The position numbers and the translations under genes are program-made. Shown here piece after piece: positions 1 to 9,709 of a stretch of DNA of 64,000 nt; the stretch's first letter is position 1; each line of letters begins with the position of its first letter. The notes beneath the pieces were generated by a model. It did no database searches, was not told where the DNA came from, and worked only from the letters and a program-made list of their open reading frames with translations. Source of the stretch: Candidatus Binatota bacterium (GTDB lineage Bacteria; Desulfobacterota; Binatia; UBA1149); the NCBI GenBank assembly GCA_012960245.1, contig DUBO01000028.1, forward strand, positions 38,596 through 102,595. The letters are read 5' to 3'.

Positions 1-2
1 GC

Positions 3-728
3 TCTGAGCAGGCGAGGGTAACCATACCGGTGGTGGACGTGATGACCTCGGAGCTGGTGGTCACCGGTGTGCTGGCGGCGTTGCTGGTGCGCGAGCGCAC
101 GGGTGAGGGACAGCGCGTTGACGTGTCGTTGCTCGACGCGTTGGCGCACGCGCAGTCGCCGGGCCTGGCGGTGTGGAACGTTGCGGGCGAAGTGACGCCG
201 CGCACGGGCAACGCCAGCCAGTACTTTGCCCCCTCGGGCATCTACCCGACCCTCGATGACAGCCACGTTGTAATCACCTGCCCCGCCGACAAGTTCTTTG
301 CCAACCTGTGCAGCGCGCTCGAAGTCGACTGGCACGAGCAGTCGCGCTTCGCGTCGGTGAACGATCGCCTGGCCAACGCTGGTGAGCTCGACGAGTTGGT
401 CGCATCGCGCACCCGGACATTTGATCGCGAGGAGTTGGTCGAGCGCCTGGTGGCGGCCGACGTTCTCACCGCGCCCATAAAGACCATTGACGAGGTCAGC
501 AGCGACCCGCAGCTAAGGCACAACGGCATGCTGGCCGAGGTGGAGCACGCCACGCTGGGCCCGGTGACGGTGACCGGTGTGCCGGTCAAGCTGGGGTCTA
601 CCCCCGGCTCGGTGCGCCTGGCGCCGCCCGTGCACGGCCAGCACACACGCGAACTGCTGGCGGAGCTGGGTTACGACGCCGACGCGGTCGAGCAGTTGCT
701 GTCTTCGCGCGCTGCCGGCGCTGCCTGA
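3..728 (+). CDS. CaiB/BaiF family CoA-transferase, C-terminal part (cut by left window edge)
   Basis: Type III CoA-transferases move CoA between carboxylic acids through an aspartyl-CoA anhydride in the cytoplasm. The frame is open to the left edge, so the gene starts outside the window; the GTG at 30 lies inside the protein, not at its start. The visible 240 residues match the C-terminal half of the roughly 400-residue family: a segment VDVSLLDALAHAQSPGL typical of the helix after the central linker, and a C-terminal HGQHTRELLAELGYD block that family members share. The catalytic Asp region lies upstream or right at the edge and cannot be checked. The substrate cannot be inferred. The 286 bases to the next gene carry no feature I can support. 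Confidence 0.85.
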   Translation, partial: SEQARVTIPVVDVMTSELVVTGVLAALLVRERTGEGQRVDVSLLDALAHAQSPGLAVWNVAGEVTPRTGNASQYFAPSGIYPTLDDSHVVITCPADKFFANLCSALEVDWHEQSRFASVNDRLANAGELDELVASRTRTFDREELVERLVAADVLTAPIKTIDEVSSDPQLRHNGMLAEVEHATLGPVTVTGVPVKLGSTPGSVRLAPPVHGQHTRELLAELGYDADAVEQLLSSRAAGAA

Positions 729-1014
729 GCGCTTACGGGCCGACTGCGCGCGGCCGCCTTGCTGCAAACCCTGGTTGTCGGTAGCCCCCGATCGAGGCGG
801 CGCCAGGCTAAGCCGGGTATGGGGCAAGCTGCGGCTCCACCGACTCGGTGGTCGCCACCAGCGGGCTTAAAGTGGCGGGGGAGGTCAGATAATCCGGGCA
901 TGACTCTTGCGTCAACACACTAAAGCGGTCGATTATTGAAGCAGGCTGCTGTTTACCAGTCGCTGTCGTAACAAAGGGGGGTCCTTCGTGCGGCAAGGCC
1001 ACGGAAGAAAGCTG

Positions 1015-4000
1015 ATGAAACTTGTTTTGCCCGCCCGTACTTCTTCGCACGGCGATGTCCGCTTGCCGATGCTGCTTGCTACCTGCCTGCTTGCGACGGC
1101 CGTAATAGCCGAACCCGTGTCGGCCGGCGTGTTGAGGCCGCAGCAGTCCTGTCAGAAAACCGTATCGAAGAGCGGCCGCAAGTATCTCTCATCGGTGGTC
1201 AAGACTCTGTCGAAGTGTCGCGAGTCTGAGTTGTCTGGCAAGCAGACCGCGGCCTGCGACGAGGCAAGGACCACCGGCAGGCTTCAGAAAGCCGCTGACA
1301 AGTTAGCGGCGAAGATAAGCAAGGGTTGTGGAGGGCTCTCTACAGCTGAGCTGGCCGACCCGAGACCACGGGGGTTGGCGTTTGGCAGCCTCGTGTCATT
1401 GCTGTCGGGGCAGCAGGCCGAGCACGAGAGACTGGCCCGTCACCTGGTCGACCTGGTCTACGGGCAACCTGACCCTGCCCAGCCGGCTTACGGTAAGGAG
1501 GCGATGTCCTGCCAGAAAACCCTGGGCAAGGGAACGGCCAAGCAGCTTAAGAACGCGATCAAGGGTCTTGGTTCACGCTGCGCAGACCGGGTGGACAGGG
1601 GTGGCACCGTCGAGGGCGACGCTTTTCGCTCGGTAGAGGGCTGCCTGCAGACGGCAGCCGATGCGCTGGCTTCGTATGCGGAACGCGGGGCTGCAAAAAT
1701 TTCAAAGAGATGCGACGACCAGGCTGTCGCGGGCTTGCGTGCCTGCGGGCACGCGGGTGGCTCGGCTGGGCAGACCATGGCGGGGTTAACCGGCTGCCTG
1801 TTCGACAGGGCCGTGGGCGTAGCCGCCTCGGCGCTCGAACTGGAGCACGCCAGCGGTGGTTCGCTGGTCAAGGGAGCACTGGGGGTTGCCGACGTCGCTG
1901 GCGAGGGCGACACCCTGCGGGCTGCAGACGCTACCGTGCTGCTTGTTGATCCAGGCAGCGCAGATACGATCCTGGTGTCGGGTGAGACTGACTCCTCCGG
2001 GCAGTTCAGCTTCAACGTCCAGGCCTACCGCAGTTATCGCCTGTGCTGGGAAAAGGAAGGTCAACAGTCCTGCGCCGCAGAAGATTTCGAAGCCACGCGG
2101 GGGTCGCTGAACTTGCCGGACCAGGACCTCACCGCTCCGCGTGGGGCCGGGAGCACGTTAGTATACGGCAAGGTTCTCAGGGCCGACGGGACCGCCTGTT
2201 ACCGGCGTTACAACGGTAGCGACCCCACTTTTCGTGGAGGTGCTTCGCTGCTGGCGGTAACAGGTGGACAAGTCGCAGCGCGGGTAGAGGTGGGATCTGA
2301 CGGGTCTTACATGCTTCTCGCACCGTCGGCGGGCGACTATATCGTGGTGGCCGACTGCGGAGACGAGACCTCTACCGCGGCCGTGTCCGCGGCGGGTGGC
2401 AGCGGGGTACTGAGAGAGGACCTGCGCATGATCAACGCCGGCCCGGTACCGGGGAGCCTGGTCGTGACCGATTCCGACGGCAACCTTATTACCGATCCCT
2501 TGCAGGTATCCGAAGGTGACGAGTTGTTTGTCCAGGTTGACTTCGGAAGCGCCACCCCGGGCGACCTCGAGTACCACTGGACGGTGACCAGGGGAGAGGG
2601 CGAGGTGCTCTCGCCGGCCGGCCCCGGGCGGTCGTCGCAGGCTTGTATCGATCCGTTGCTCGGCGATTTTGCCAAGTGGATTCCCAAGGGAATCGGCAAG
2701 ATCCAGCAGCTCGTGGTATCGGCGAAAAACAATTACGGCGGCTTGTCCAGTGCGGCGATAACTTTCGGACCGCTTGATCCCAGCGAGCTCTTTGTTTACG
2801 ACCCCTGCCTTTTCGAGCTGAAGGACGAAGACACGCTGTGCGGTGACGGTTACAATGTCAGCGGCGGCAATAACGTGCCTGAGCCGGCGGGCGGCCGTAA
2901 AGAATTTCTCACCGAGAAATACCGTGGTAGTTCCAACAGTAAGAACGACGCCTGCCTGTACTACAACCTGGTAGACCCGGACTGCGTGGACCTGGACTGT
3001 GACGGTGCGCTCGATCCGGGCAGCGACCCCGACGGAAAGTGCAGCCGCCTGACGCTCGGCGACTGGTGGACAAAAAACGGCTTCGACCCGGTGACCGGGC
3101 TGGGCACGGACGTCGTCAGTGCCTGGTACCTGAACAGCAACGACCTGGGCTTCGGCCGCGAGATGCAATGCCGGGTAACCTCTTACAGCCCCTACCTGCT
3201 GGCGAAAATATTGACCGGGGCGAGCGGGCTGGCTCTGCCCAGTTCAGGCCGAGACGCTGATTATCCGTACCCCATGGCGGGCGACTTGTACCTGGACCAC
3301 ACCTGGCTGGAGAACCTTAGCCTGGAGGCACCCGATTACGTGAAACTGTTCAGGGGCTTTCCGGCCACGGTGGCCTGCTACGTGGTCAATTACACCACCG
3401 ATTTCTGTAACAACTACCCCACCAACCTGGCAGCGAATGCGGATTTTGCCTACGAGGGGCAGCAGCAGATAGAGGCCAACCCTGGGGTGAATCCCACCCA
3501 CGCGTACGGCACGGTGGCCATGGAGTTCAGCCCGGTAGAGGGCTTCGGCGAGCTGGGGCCGGTGACCAAGTTCTACGTCTACGACGGTCGCACCGCCTCG
3601 GGGACGCGCCTGGGTGCTGCCAATCTTGATGGCTGCGGCGCGAAGAGCGTACCCGAAGTCTGCATGTCCTGTCACGGCGGATCCTGGCCGGGCGACGGTA
3701 ACCAGGGTGCTGAATTGGACGCGATAATTGCTGGCCTGACCGACAATGTGAACTGCGAGCTGGCGGGCATAGGTATTACCACACCGGGCGACATCGCGGA
3801 TCCGGCGTGGATCAAGCGCCGCGACCTGCTGGCCAAAATCACACCTGACGGAGACAATTACTCGAGCTTCCTGCCCTTTGATCCCAAGACCTACGTGTTT
3901 CCCCCGGGCCATCTGGCTGTCGCCAGTGAAGCCGAGCAGGAAGACAACATGAGGGCGCTCAACGAGATGGTGAAATACACCGAGCCGAGGCTGCCGATAG

Positions 4001-4386
4001 AGGAACTGGTTAAGGGCTGGTACACCAACAACTTCAGCTCGGGAAACTTTACGCCCTGGAGGCCGGAAAGTTGGGACAACGCCCCCGGTACCCCGGAAAA
4101 CGAGGCTGATTTTTACGACAACGTGTACGCGGTGTCGTGCCGTGGCTGCCACGTGGCGCACTACTCTTTTGAAGACCCTTCGGACTTTCCCGGTTCAGCC
4201 CGGATCTGCAAAGATGGAAACGGTGTGGCGGGCGGTTACGACCCGACCATGGCCCACGCCAAGCTCACCTACCAGAACTTCTGGCGCGAGGAGTTTCCCC
4301 AGGGTAACGCGCTGACATCTGCGCTGGAATCGCTGGAGGACTACTTCCAGCTCAAGAACAATGACCCGAGCTTCAGTTGTGACTGA
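1015..4386 (+). CDS. Large secreted two-haem c-type protein with Cys repeats and a carboxypeptidase-regulatory-like domain
   Basis: The 1123-residue protein begins at ATG 1015, preceded by a GGAAGAAAG-type ribosome site; an in-frame GTG at 988 would only add nine residues. A signal peptide (MLLATCLLATAVIA, then a small-residue cleavage zone) predicts export. After it come two related Cys/Lys/Arg-rich repeats of about 100 residues, each opening with SCQKT. Next is a beta-rich segment with SGETDSSGQFSFNV, typical of carboxypeptidase-regulatory-like folds. The C-terminal third has two haem c attachment motifs, CMSCH (883-887) and CRGCH (1042-1046). It is therefore probably a periplasmic or surface cytochrome; the haems are widely spaced and no enzyme family is recognisable. 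It is monocistronic and faces convergently the kinase operon to its right. Electron partner and substrate are unknown. Confidence 0.8.
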   Translation: MKLVLPARTSSHGDVRLPMLLATCLLATAVIAEPVSAGVLRPQQSCQKTVSKSGRKYLSSVVKTLSKCRESELSGKQTAACDEARTTGRLQKAADKLAAKISKGCGGLSTAELADPRPRGLAFGSLVSLLSGQQAEHERLARHLVDLVYGQPDPAQPAYGKEAMSCQKTLGKGTAKQLKNAIKGLGSRCADRVDRGGTVEGDAFRSVEGCLQTAADALASYAERGAAKISKRCDDQAVAGLRACGHAGGSAGQTMAGLTGCLFDRAVGVAASALELEHASGGSLVKGALGVADVAGEGDTLRAADATVLLVDPGSADTILVSGETDSSGQFSFNVQAYRSYRLCWEKEGQQSCAAEDFEATRGSLNLPDQDLTAPRGAGSTLVYGKVLRADGTACYRRYNGSDPTFRGGASLLAVTGGQVAARVEVGSDGSYMLLAPSAGDYIVVADCGDETSTAAVSAAGGSGVLREDLRMINAGPVPGSLVVTDSDGNLITDPLQVSEGDELFVQVDFGSATPGDLEYHWTVTRGEGEVLSPAGPGRSSQACIDPLLGDFAKWIPKGIGKIQQLVVSAKNNYGGLSSAAITFGPLDPSELFVYDPCLFELKDEDTLCGDGYNVSGGNNVPEPAGGRKEFLTEKYRGSSNSKNDACLYYNLVDPDCVDLDCDGALDPGSDPDGKCSRLTLGDWWTKNGFDPVTGLGTDVVSAWYLNSNDLGFGREMQCRVTSYSPYLLAKILTGASGLALPSSGRDADYPYPMAGDLYLDHTWLENLSLEAPDYVKLFRGFPATVACYVVNYTTDFCNNYPTNLAANADFAYEGQQQIEANPGVNPTHAYGTVAMEFSPVEGFGELGPVTKFYVYDGRTASGTRLGAANLDGCGAKSVPEVCMSCHGGSWPGDGNQGAELDAIIAGLTDNVNCELAGIGITTPGDIADPAWIKRRDLLAKITPDGDNYSSFLPFDPKTYVFPPGHLAVASEAEQEDNMRALNEMVKYTEPRLPIEELVKGWYTNNFSSGNFTPWRPESWDNAPGTPENEADFYDNVYAVSCRGCHVAHYSFEDPSDFPGSARICKDGNGVAGGYDPTMAHAKLTYQNFWREEFPQGNALTSALESLEDYFQLKNNDPSFSCD

Positions 4387-4577
4387 AATGTCGTCGCGGC
4401 GCTGGGCCTGGCCGTACTCTGCCCAGCCCGCCCTCGACGCGAGCATCGCGGCTTTCTCATCGGGTCGGATCCACCCTGTTGTTTTTTCTGCAGGTGGGTA
4501 TTTATTTTCGCAAAATGCGAGTGACGAAGGTATGCGAGGTGGCGATTGACGCGGACGGGGTGATGGCGAGCTGCTTT

Positions 4578-6356
4578 TCAGACTATCTCCTCGTCGCTGT
4601 CGCCCGGGGTGGAAATGGGCAGCGTGAGGGCGAAGCGCGCCCCTGCTGTTTGAAGATTCTCTCCGCTTATCTTGCCCCCGTGCGCCTCGACGATACGCTT
4701 TACTATCGCGAGCCCCAGTCCCAGCCCGCCTTCGCGCTGACTGACGAAGGGCGTGAACAGGGCACCCAGCAGGTCGGGGGGTATGCCCGGGCCGTCGTCG
4801 GTCACGGCAATCTCAAGCTCATCGCCCAGGCGGCGGGTGGAGATCAACACTGACGAACCAGGCGTACTTACCTGTAGCGAGTTCATGGTGAGGTTGAGCA
4901 GCACCTGGAACAGCTGCCCGGCATCGCACCTGGTCTCGGGCAACGACGGGGCCAGGTCGGCCGAAAGAGAGACCTTTCTCGCCCGCGCCTCGGTAGAAAG
5001 AAAACCAGTGGCCCGTTCGACGATGGCGTTGATCGACGCGGGTGATTTTTTGAGCGGGGTGGGGCGCGCCAGGTTGAGCAGTTCATCCACAGTTAAATTC
5101 AGACGATCGGATTCTCCCTGTATGAAACGAGAGAACTCCTGGGCCTCCTTGTCGTCTGCCTTCAGCGCCCGCCTTTCGAGCAGTTGCGCAGAGTTCTTTA
5201 TGATGCCCAGGGGGGTACGGATTTCGTGCGCTATGCCGGCCGCAAGTTCCCCCAGGAAGGCGAGCTTGGATGATTGCACCAGTTCGTCGTGGGCGGCGGT
5301 CACGTTTTCGACCATGGCCTGAAAGGAACGGGCCAGCTCACCCACCTCGTCGTTGCTGTCCGGGTCGGGGACGGCCTCCAGTGTGCCTTCCCTGGCTATG
5401 CGCTGGGTGACCAGGGTAAGCTCCTTGATTGGCCGTGCGACGCTTTCGGCCAGGGCCCAGGCCATGGCTATGCCCAGTACGATGGCCGCCAGTACCAGCA
5501 GCACTATGTAATTGCGCGCCCTGGTCAGGGGCAGGAAGGCCAGCTGTTCGGGCAGCGAAGCAACAACCGTCCAGTCCAGTCGTGGCAGTGCCCTGTAAGC
5601 CTGCAGGGGGAGTCGGCTCACGAGCAGTTCCTCTCCGGCCGGGTCAACAGCCGAATAGATCTGCTCATCGTCGTGCTCGTGTTTGCCGCCTTTGATCAGC
5701 TGATTCTCCCAGAGGGGAAGCGAGTCGCCGAGCAGGGCACGGTTTGAGCCAGCCAGTATCTCCAGGTCGGCGTTGAGCAGCAGTAGCTCCACCGGGGCTG
5801 AGTCTCTGCGCGGACGCACGATGGTGTCGAGCGCGGCGCGGTCCAGCATCGCCACGAGTAGCGCTCCATTTTTGCTCCCCAGCAGGGGGGAAGCGATGCC
5901 AACGTAAAAAGTTTGGTGCTCTTCGGACCATGCCACTGCCGGTCGCGGGCGTTGGTGGGCGTCCAGGAACCGTTTGCCCAGGCCGGGGTAAGTAAGGCCC
6001 CGATGCTCGGGCCAGCTCGACGCCAGGCAGACGTCGTTGCCGTCGAGTACCAGCACGTCAAGATACACGGCGTAGTTACGGGTCAGCTGCTCGAGAAAAT
6101 GTGCCAACTCGGGTTGGTCCTCGGTGCGAGTGGAGTTAGTGAGTCCGAGGCTTGCCCAGGTCTTGACGTTCTGCAGTTGGCCGGCCAGCAGTTCCTGCAG
6201 GGCCGCCCGGGTAATGGCGGCCGAGTCCTTGAGCTGCAGCGACAGGACGGGGCGAAGCTCGGAGGTGACGCGCAGGCCAAGAAGTCCGTACAGCAGGGCG
6301 GATCCCACGAGCAGGCCCGCGGTGTAAGAAGCGATTCGAGTACGTATCGATCTCAT
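4578..6356 (-). CDS. Membrane sensor histidine kinase (periplasmic sensor-HAMP-HisKA-HATPase)
   Basis: This 592-residue protein has the full architecture of a transmembrane histidine kinase. TM1 spans about residues 10-30, followed by a long extracytoplasmic region resembling a Cache-type sensor. TM2 (ARNYIVLLVLAAIVLG) lies near 283-305. A HAMP linker with PIKELT follows, then the H-box AAGIAHEIRTPLG with the phosphorylated His at about 377. The ATP-binding domain shows the N-box (LNLTMNSLQ), DDGPGIPP and GGLGLGLAIVKRI. It is the last gene of a minus-strand trio, 9 bases after the binding-protein-like gene, which suggests the periplasmic small protein or a ligand passing the barrel is what it senses. 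No response regulator lies nearby, so the partner must be encoded elsewhere. Confidence 0.93.
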   Translation of the reverse strand: MRSIRTRIASYTAGLLVGSALLYGLLGLRVTSELRPVLSLQLKDSAAITRAALQELLAGQLQNVKTWASLGLTNSTRTEDQPELAHFLEQLTRNYAVYLDVLVLDGNDVCLASSWPEHRGLTYPGLGKRFLDAHQRPRPAVAWSEEHQTFYVGIASPLLGSKNGALLVAMLDRAALDTIVRPRRDSAPVELLLLNADLEILAGSNRALLGDSLPLWENQLIKGGKHEHDDEQIYSAVDPAGEELLVSRLPLQAYRALPRLDWTVVASLPEQLAFLPLTRARNYIVLLVLAAIVLGIAMAWALAESVARPIKELTLVTQRIAREGTLEAVPDPDSNDEVGELARSFQAMVENVTAAHDELVQSSKLAFLGELAAGIAHEIRTPLGIIKNSAQLLERRALKADDKEAQEFSRFIQGESDRLNLTVDELLNLARPTPLKKSPASINAIVERATGFLSTEARARKVSLSADLAPSLPETRCDAGQLFQVLLNLTMNSLQVSTPGSSVLISTRRLGDELEIAVTDDGPGIPPDLLGALFTPFVSQREGGLGLGLAIVKRIVEAHGGKISGENLQTAGARFALTLPISTPGDSDEEIV

Positions 6357-6365
6357 TAGATTATT

Positions 6366-6866
6366 TCAGTCGACAGTTCCCCGCCAGAGTTCGGCCAGGA
6401 TCTTAACACCGGGAAGGTCCCCGGTCGCTTCGGTCCACATGTAGCTTATTCCGCCGGGGTTGTTCCGCAGCATTATTGTGAGCTGATCGCGCTCATCCAC
6501 GCGTCGAGGCAGCGTGCCACCGAAGTGAAACACCTGCGATATTACGTTTCGTTCGTAGCGGCGACGGGCCATGAACATTACCTTCTGCAGGAAGACCTCG
6601 TCGGCCATGGGCTCGGCCAGGTTACGCAGGGGCTCGAGCAGTTGGCCGTTGATTTTTACCGGCAGGCCCATCCACGCGTTACGCACCTGCTCGTTCGTGG
6701 GGGCCGTGATCTGACTTTCAGCAGCGGCCACCAGTACCAGCACGCGCTCTGCTCCCGAAGCCTGGGCGAAGCTGTGCGCTGGAACCAGCAGCGCCGGAAC
6801 CCACAGCACCCCCAGCATCAGCAGGGGGAGCAGTAAACTTGTTTTCAGGGAAGCTGCGCGCTCCAC
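6366..6866 (-). CDS. Small periplasmic PstS-like substrate-binding protein
   Basis: A 166-residue exported protein with a hydrophobic signal segment (LLLPLLMLGVLW) ending near SFAQA. The mature part resembles the short phosphate-binding-protein-like family that is often annotated as a phosphate ABC transporter substrate-binding protein: NEQVRNAWMGLP near the N-terminus and NPGGISYMW near the C-terminus are typical. It is about half the size of a true PstS and no permease or ATPase genes are near, so it is unlikely to serve a transporter. The GTG start at 6866 overlaps the end of the barrel gene by 22 bases, implying translational coupling. Lying between a barrel and a sensor kinase, it may be a ligand-sensing accessory protein; that role is inference. 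Confidence 0.7.
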   Translation of the reverse strand: MERAASLKTSLLLPLLMLGVLWVPALLVPAHSFAQASGAERVLVLVAAAESQITAPTNEQVRNAWMGLPVKINGQLLEPLRNLAEPMADEVFLQKVMFMARRRYERNVISQVFHFGGTLPRRVDERDQLTIMLRNNPGGISYMWTEATGDLPGVKILAELWRGTVD

Positions 6867-7939
6867 TGCAACATGAACCTCCGCGAATGGGTGCCGAGAC
6901 GGCGCAGATCGCCCACCTCGAGTTTAAAAGCTTGACGGTCAGAAAAGTCCCAGCGAAGTCCAGCCAGGTAGCCCTCGGTCACGAAATCGGGAAAGTTGGC
7001 CAGGTAGGGTGATTCGCTGGCGTTCGATGCCAGCTCGGCCCGCGCGTAAGTCGTCCAGTCTGAGCCCGGGCTGTACTCCGCCTGCAGGTAGCCGCTGGTG
7101 AAGTGGGAGTTGATGATAAACTGCCCATCTCTGCTCTTGTCTTCCACGTAAAACAACGCGCCGCTCAGCAGCAAGGCATCGAGTTCGAGCATGAGATTGC
7201 CGCCGTACACGGTGAGACGCAGGTCCCCTCCCACGCTGTCGTCCCGCTCGGCGTCCCAGTAACCGGCAAACAGGCCCACTCCCGACAAGTCCCGCTTGCT
7301 GCGCCTGAGGGTCACTGTGACCGCCGCCGCCAGGTCTCGGTCTCCGTCGCTCGGGTCGAGCAGGTCGTAGGGTTCGAGCTCGCCGGCCTCCAGTTTCGGT
7401 CCCAAGCCCGCCCCTGCCTCCCAGGAGAGGCTGGCCCCGTGCACGGGAAGGTCGCCCTGGGCCAGGACACCGGTTATATGCATAGGCAGCGCACCGCCCT
7501 TGTCTTCAAACTCGATTATACCCGGCCTGCTGATACTGGTCTGCAGCCAGGTGCCGTGGTGAAACGCGGTGTTCCAGTAGCCGAGTGGGGCGAGAAAGCG
7601 TCCGCCCCACACGCTTGTTCCCGGGGTTAATTGCTTGCCCACCATCAGGCGTTCGAGCTCCTGCTCGTATTTGTCAAAAAACAGCTCGGCCAGTAAGCGC
7701 AGCTTTCCGTAGTCGCGGGAAAAAAACAGGTCCACGCCCGGGTTGGCGGTAAACGTATCCTCGTCGCCGGAGGCACCGTTGAGCTTGGTCACGGTCAGGT
7801 CCGGGAATACGAGCAATCCCCCTGGCAGCTTTAAGCCCGATTCTTCGGCCGGCGCCGTAGCGGCCACGGCGGTGATCATGAGCGCAGCCAGTAGTGGCGC
7901 GAGCACAAGGCCTCGACGATTGTTTGAAACGACAGTCAT
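6845..7939 (-). CDS. Outer-membrane beta-barrel (porin-like) protein
   Basis: The 364-residue protein starts at ATG 7939 with a strong GGAGG ribosome site eight bases away. A signal peptide (LAPLLAALMITAVAATAPA) is followed by a sequence of alternating hydrophobic and polar strands rich in Tyr, Phe and Trp. It ends in a strand closing with SRRFMLQWSAQLP, the general style of outer-membrane barrels, though the last residue is not the classical aromatic. No specific porin family is recognised. It is the first gene of the trio barrel, small binding-like protein, sensor kinase, with an overlap into the second gene. A plausible job is letting the sensed ligand into the periplasm, but nothing in the sequence identifies the solute. 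Confidence 0.7.
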   Translation of the reverse strand: MTVVSNNRRGLVLAPLLAALMITAVAATAPAEESGLKLPGGLLVFPDLTVTKLNGASGDEDTFTANPGVDLFFSRDYGKLRLLAELFFDKYEQELERLMVGKQLTPGTSVWGGRFLAPLGYWNTAFHHGTWLQTSISRPGIIEFEDKGGALPMHITGVLAQGDLPVHGASLSWEAGAGLGPKLEAGELEPYDLLDPSDGDRDLAAAVTVTLRRSKRDLSGVGLFAGYWDAERDDSVGGDLRLTVYGGNLMLELDALLLSGALFYVEDKSRDGQFIINSHFTSGYLQAEYSPGSDWTTYARAELASNASESPYLANFPDFVTEGYLAGLRWDFSDRQAFKLEVGDLRRLGTHSRRFMLQWSAQLP

Positions 7940-8076
7940 GCAAATTCCTCCGTTTGCTGGTTGTGTCAGCCCGGTTGCGGATCTCTCGAGGCCCTTAGCC
8001 AGGAAAGCAACCCTCCCATTGTAGCCCAGGTTTGCCGACGGCGGTGGCTCTTATCAGCGGGGAGTGGGCCGGGCGA

Positions 8077-9060
8077 TCAGCCTTCGGTCGTGAGCAGGAT
8101 CTTGCCCACGTGCAGGCCTTCTTCCATGTGGGCGTGGGCGGCGGCGGCCTCGGCGAGGGGGAACACCGAGTCGACAACGGGTGCGACCGCACCCGATTCC
8201 AACAACGGCCACACCTCGGTTGCCAAGGCGTTTGCTATGCGTATTTTCTCTTCGCTGCTACGCACTCTCAGCGTTGAGCCGGTGATGACCTGGCGCTTGA
8301 GCATGAGCCTGAGCAGGTCCACCTCCACCCGCGACCCACGCAGGAAGGCGATTATCGACATGCGGCCGCTCTCGGCCAGGCAGGCCAGGTTGCGCTCGAC
8401 GTAGTCGCCGCCGACCATATCGAGTATCACGTCGACGCCGCGTCGATTGGTGGCGGCGGTAATTTTTTCGACGAAATCGTCGTCGTTGTAATTGATCGCC
8501 AGCTCGGCGCCGAGCTCGAGGCAGCGCGCGCATCTCTCGTCGCTGCCGGCGGTGGTAAACACGCGGTGCCCACGCGCCGCGCCCAGCTGTATGGCTGTGG
8601 TGCCGATGCCGCTCGCGCCGCCGTGCACGAGCAGGCTCTCACCGGGGGCAAGGGCCGCGCGGTCGAAGACGTTGTACCAGACCGTGAACAGCGCTTCGGG
8701 CAGGCCGGCGCCGTCGACCGGGTCTATGGTGCTCGGCAAGGGCAGCACGCTGCCCTCGTGCGCCGTGGCGTACTCGGCGTAGCCGCCACCGTTGAGCAGG
8801 GCCACGACCTGTTCGCCGCCCTTGTAGCGACTCACGCCCTGTCCCACGGCGGCCACGGTTCCCGACACTTCGAGGCCCGGCCAGTCGGGAGCATCGGCGG
8901 GCGCAGGGTAAAGACCCATTCGTTGCAGCGTGTCGGGACGGTTCACCCCGGCAGCCGTAACGCGGATGAGCACCTGGCCGGTGTCAGCCTGCGGCGTGGG
9001 CAGTTCGGCTGGCACCAGCACCTCGGGGCCGCCGGGCTCGCGGATGACCACGGCCTGCAT
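8077..9060 (-). CDS. NAD(P)H:quinone oxidoreductase, PIG3-type zinc-free MDR
   Basis: A medium-chain reductase of the quinone oxidoreductase (QOR/PIG3) group that would reduce quinones or enones with NAD(P)H in the cytoplasm. From the ATG at 9060 (MQAVVIREPGGPEVL, the canonical family start) it is 327 residues, the normal length; a TTG at 9105 would add a polar 15-residue tail. The nucleotide-binding motif HGGASGIGTTAIQLG sits mid-protein and the zinc-binding residues of alcohol dehydrogenases are absent. The gene follows the cyclophilin gene on the same strand within 56 bases, so the two may be cotranscribed. The physiological substrate is unknown. Confidence 0.9.
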   Translation of the reverse strand: MQAVVIREPGGPEVLVPAELPTPQADTGQVLIRVTAAGVNRPDTLQRMGLYPAPADAPDWPGLEVSGTVAAVGQGVSRYKGGEQVVALLNGGGYAEYATAHEGSVLPLPSTIDPVDGAGLPEALFTVWYNVFDRAALAPGESLLVHGGASGIGTTAIQLGAARGHRVFTTAGSDERCARCLELGAELAINYNDDDFVEKITAATNRRGVDVILDMVGGDYVERNLACLAESGRMSIIAFLRGSRVEVDLLRLMLKRQVITGSTLRVRSSEEKIRIANALATEVWPLLESGAVAPVVDSVFPLAEAAAAHAHMEEGLHVGKILLTTEG

Positions 9061-9115
9061 CGTGTCGGGCAGCTGTTGATCGGTCGTGGTGGTGTTACTC
9101 GCCAAGGGCCGGTTG

Positions 9116-9709
9116 TCAGCCTAGAGCGACGGTGGCTTTTTCTATGAACAGCCGCTCGGTAGTTTCCCCGCTACCGCTGCCGCGTTGTTCGAGTCCGCCC
9201 AGCGTGGTCATGCCATCTACGACTTCGCCAAAAATAGTATGGGCGTCGTCGAGGTGGGGAGTGGGTACAAAGGTGATGAAGAACTGGCTGCCGTCGGTGC
9301 CCGGTCCAGCGTTGGCCATGCTGAGAAGGCCCGGCCTGTCGTGACGCTCGTCGGCGGAGAACTCGCCGTCGTACTGGTAACCCGGGCCGCCGAAGCCTTG
9401 GCCCAGCGGGTCGCCGCCCTGGGCCATGAAGCCGCTTATTACACGGTGAAAAACCACGTCGTCGTAGAAACCCAGGCGCGTAAGAAAGAGCGTGCTCGAC
9501 ACGTGCATGGGTGCCACGTCGGGCATCAGCCGGATGACCAGCTCGCCGATGTTGGTCGCCAGCGTCCAGGTGAGCTGGCAACCGGGCTCAAACTGCAGGC
9601 AGTCGGGCCTGGACAGATTAGTTTTCCAGTCCGCCTGCGTGGTGTCGATTGATTGCGCCTCTATGTAGGCGTCGATGGCTGCGATGGGGTCGTTGCTGGG
9701 GGTGCTCAC
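9116..9709 (-). CDS. Cyclophilin-type peptidyl-prolyl cis-trans isomerase
   Basis: The protein catalyses proline isomerisation during folding. It carries the cyclophilin core: FYDDVVFHRVISGFMAQGGD, where the HR and QGGD residues line the active site, GLLSMANAGPGTDGSQFFIT, and LDDAHTIFGEVVDGM. I place the start at GTG 9709 because an AAGGAGC ribosome site lies nine bases upstream; the longer frame from 9784 has no such signal. An N-terminal extension of about 45 residues precedes the catalytic domain and has no export signal, so it is probably cytoplasmic. The extension includes two Cys (DCLQFEPGCQ). The gene is upstream of the quinone oxidoreductase gene on the same strand. Confidence 0.93.
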   Translation of the reverse strand: MSTPSNDPIAAIDAYIEAQSIDTTQADWKTNLSRPDCLQFEPGCQLTWTLATNIGELVIRLMPDVAPMHVSSTLFLTRLGFYDDVVFHRVISGFMAQGGDPLGQGFGGPGYQYDGEFSADERHDRPGLLSMANAGPGTDGSQFFITFVPTPHLDDAHTIFGEVVDGMTTLGGLEQRGSGSGETTERLFIEKATVALG

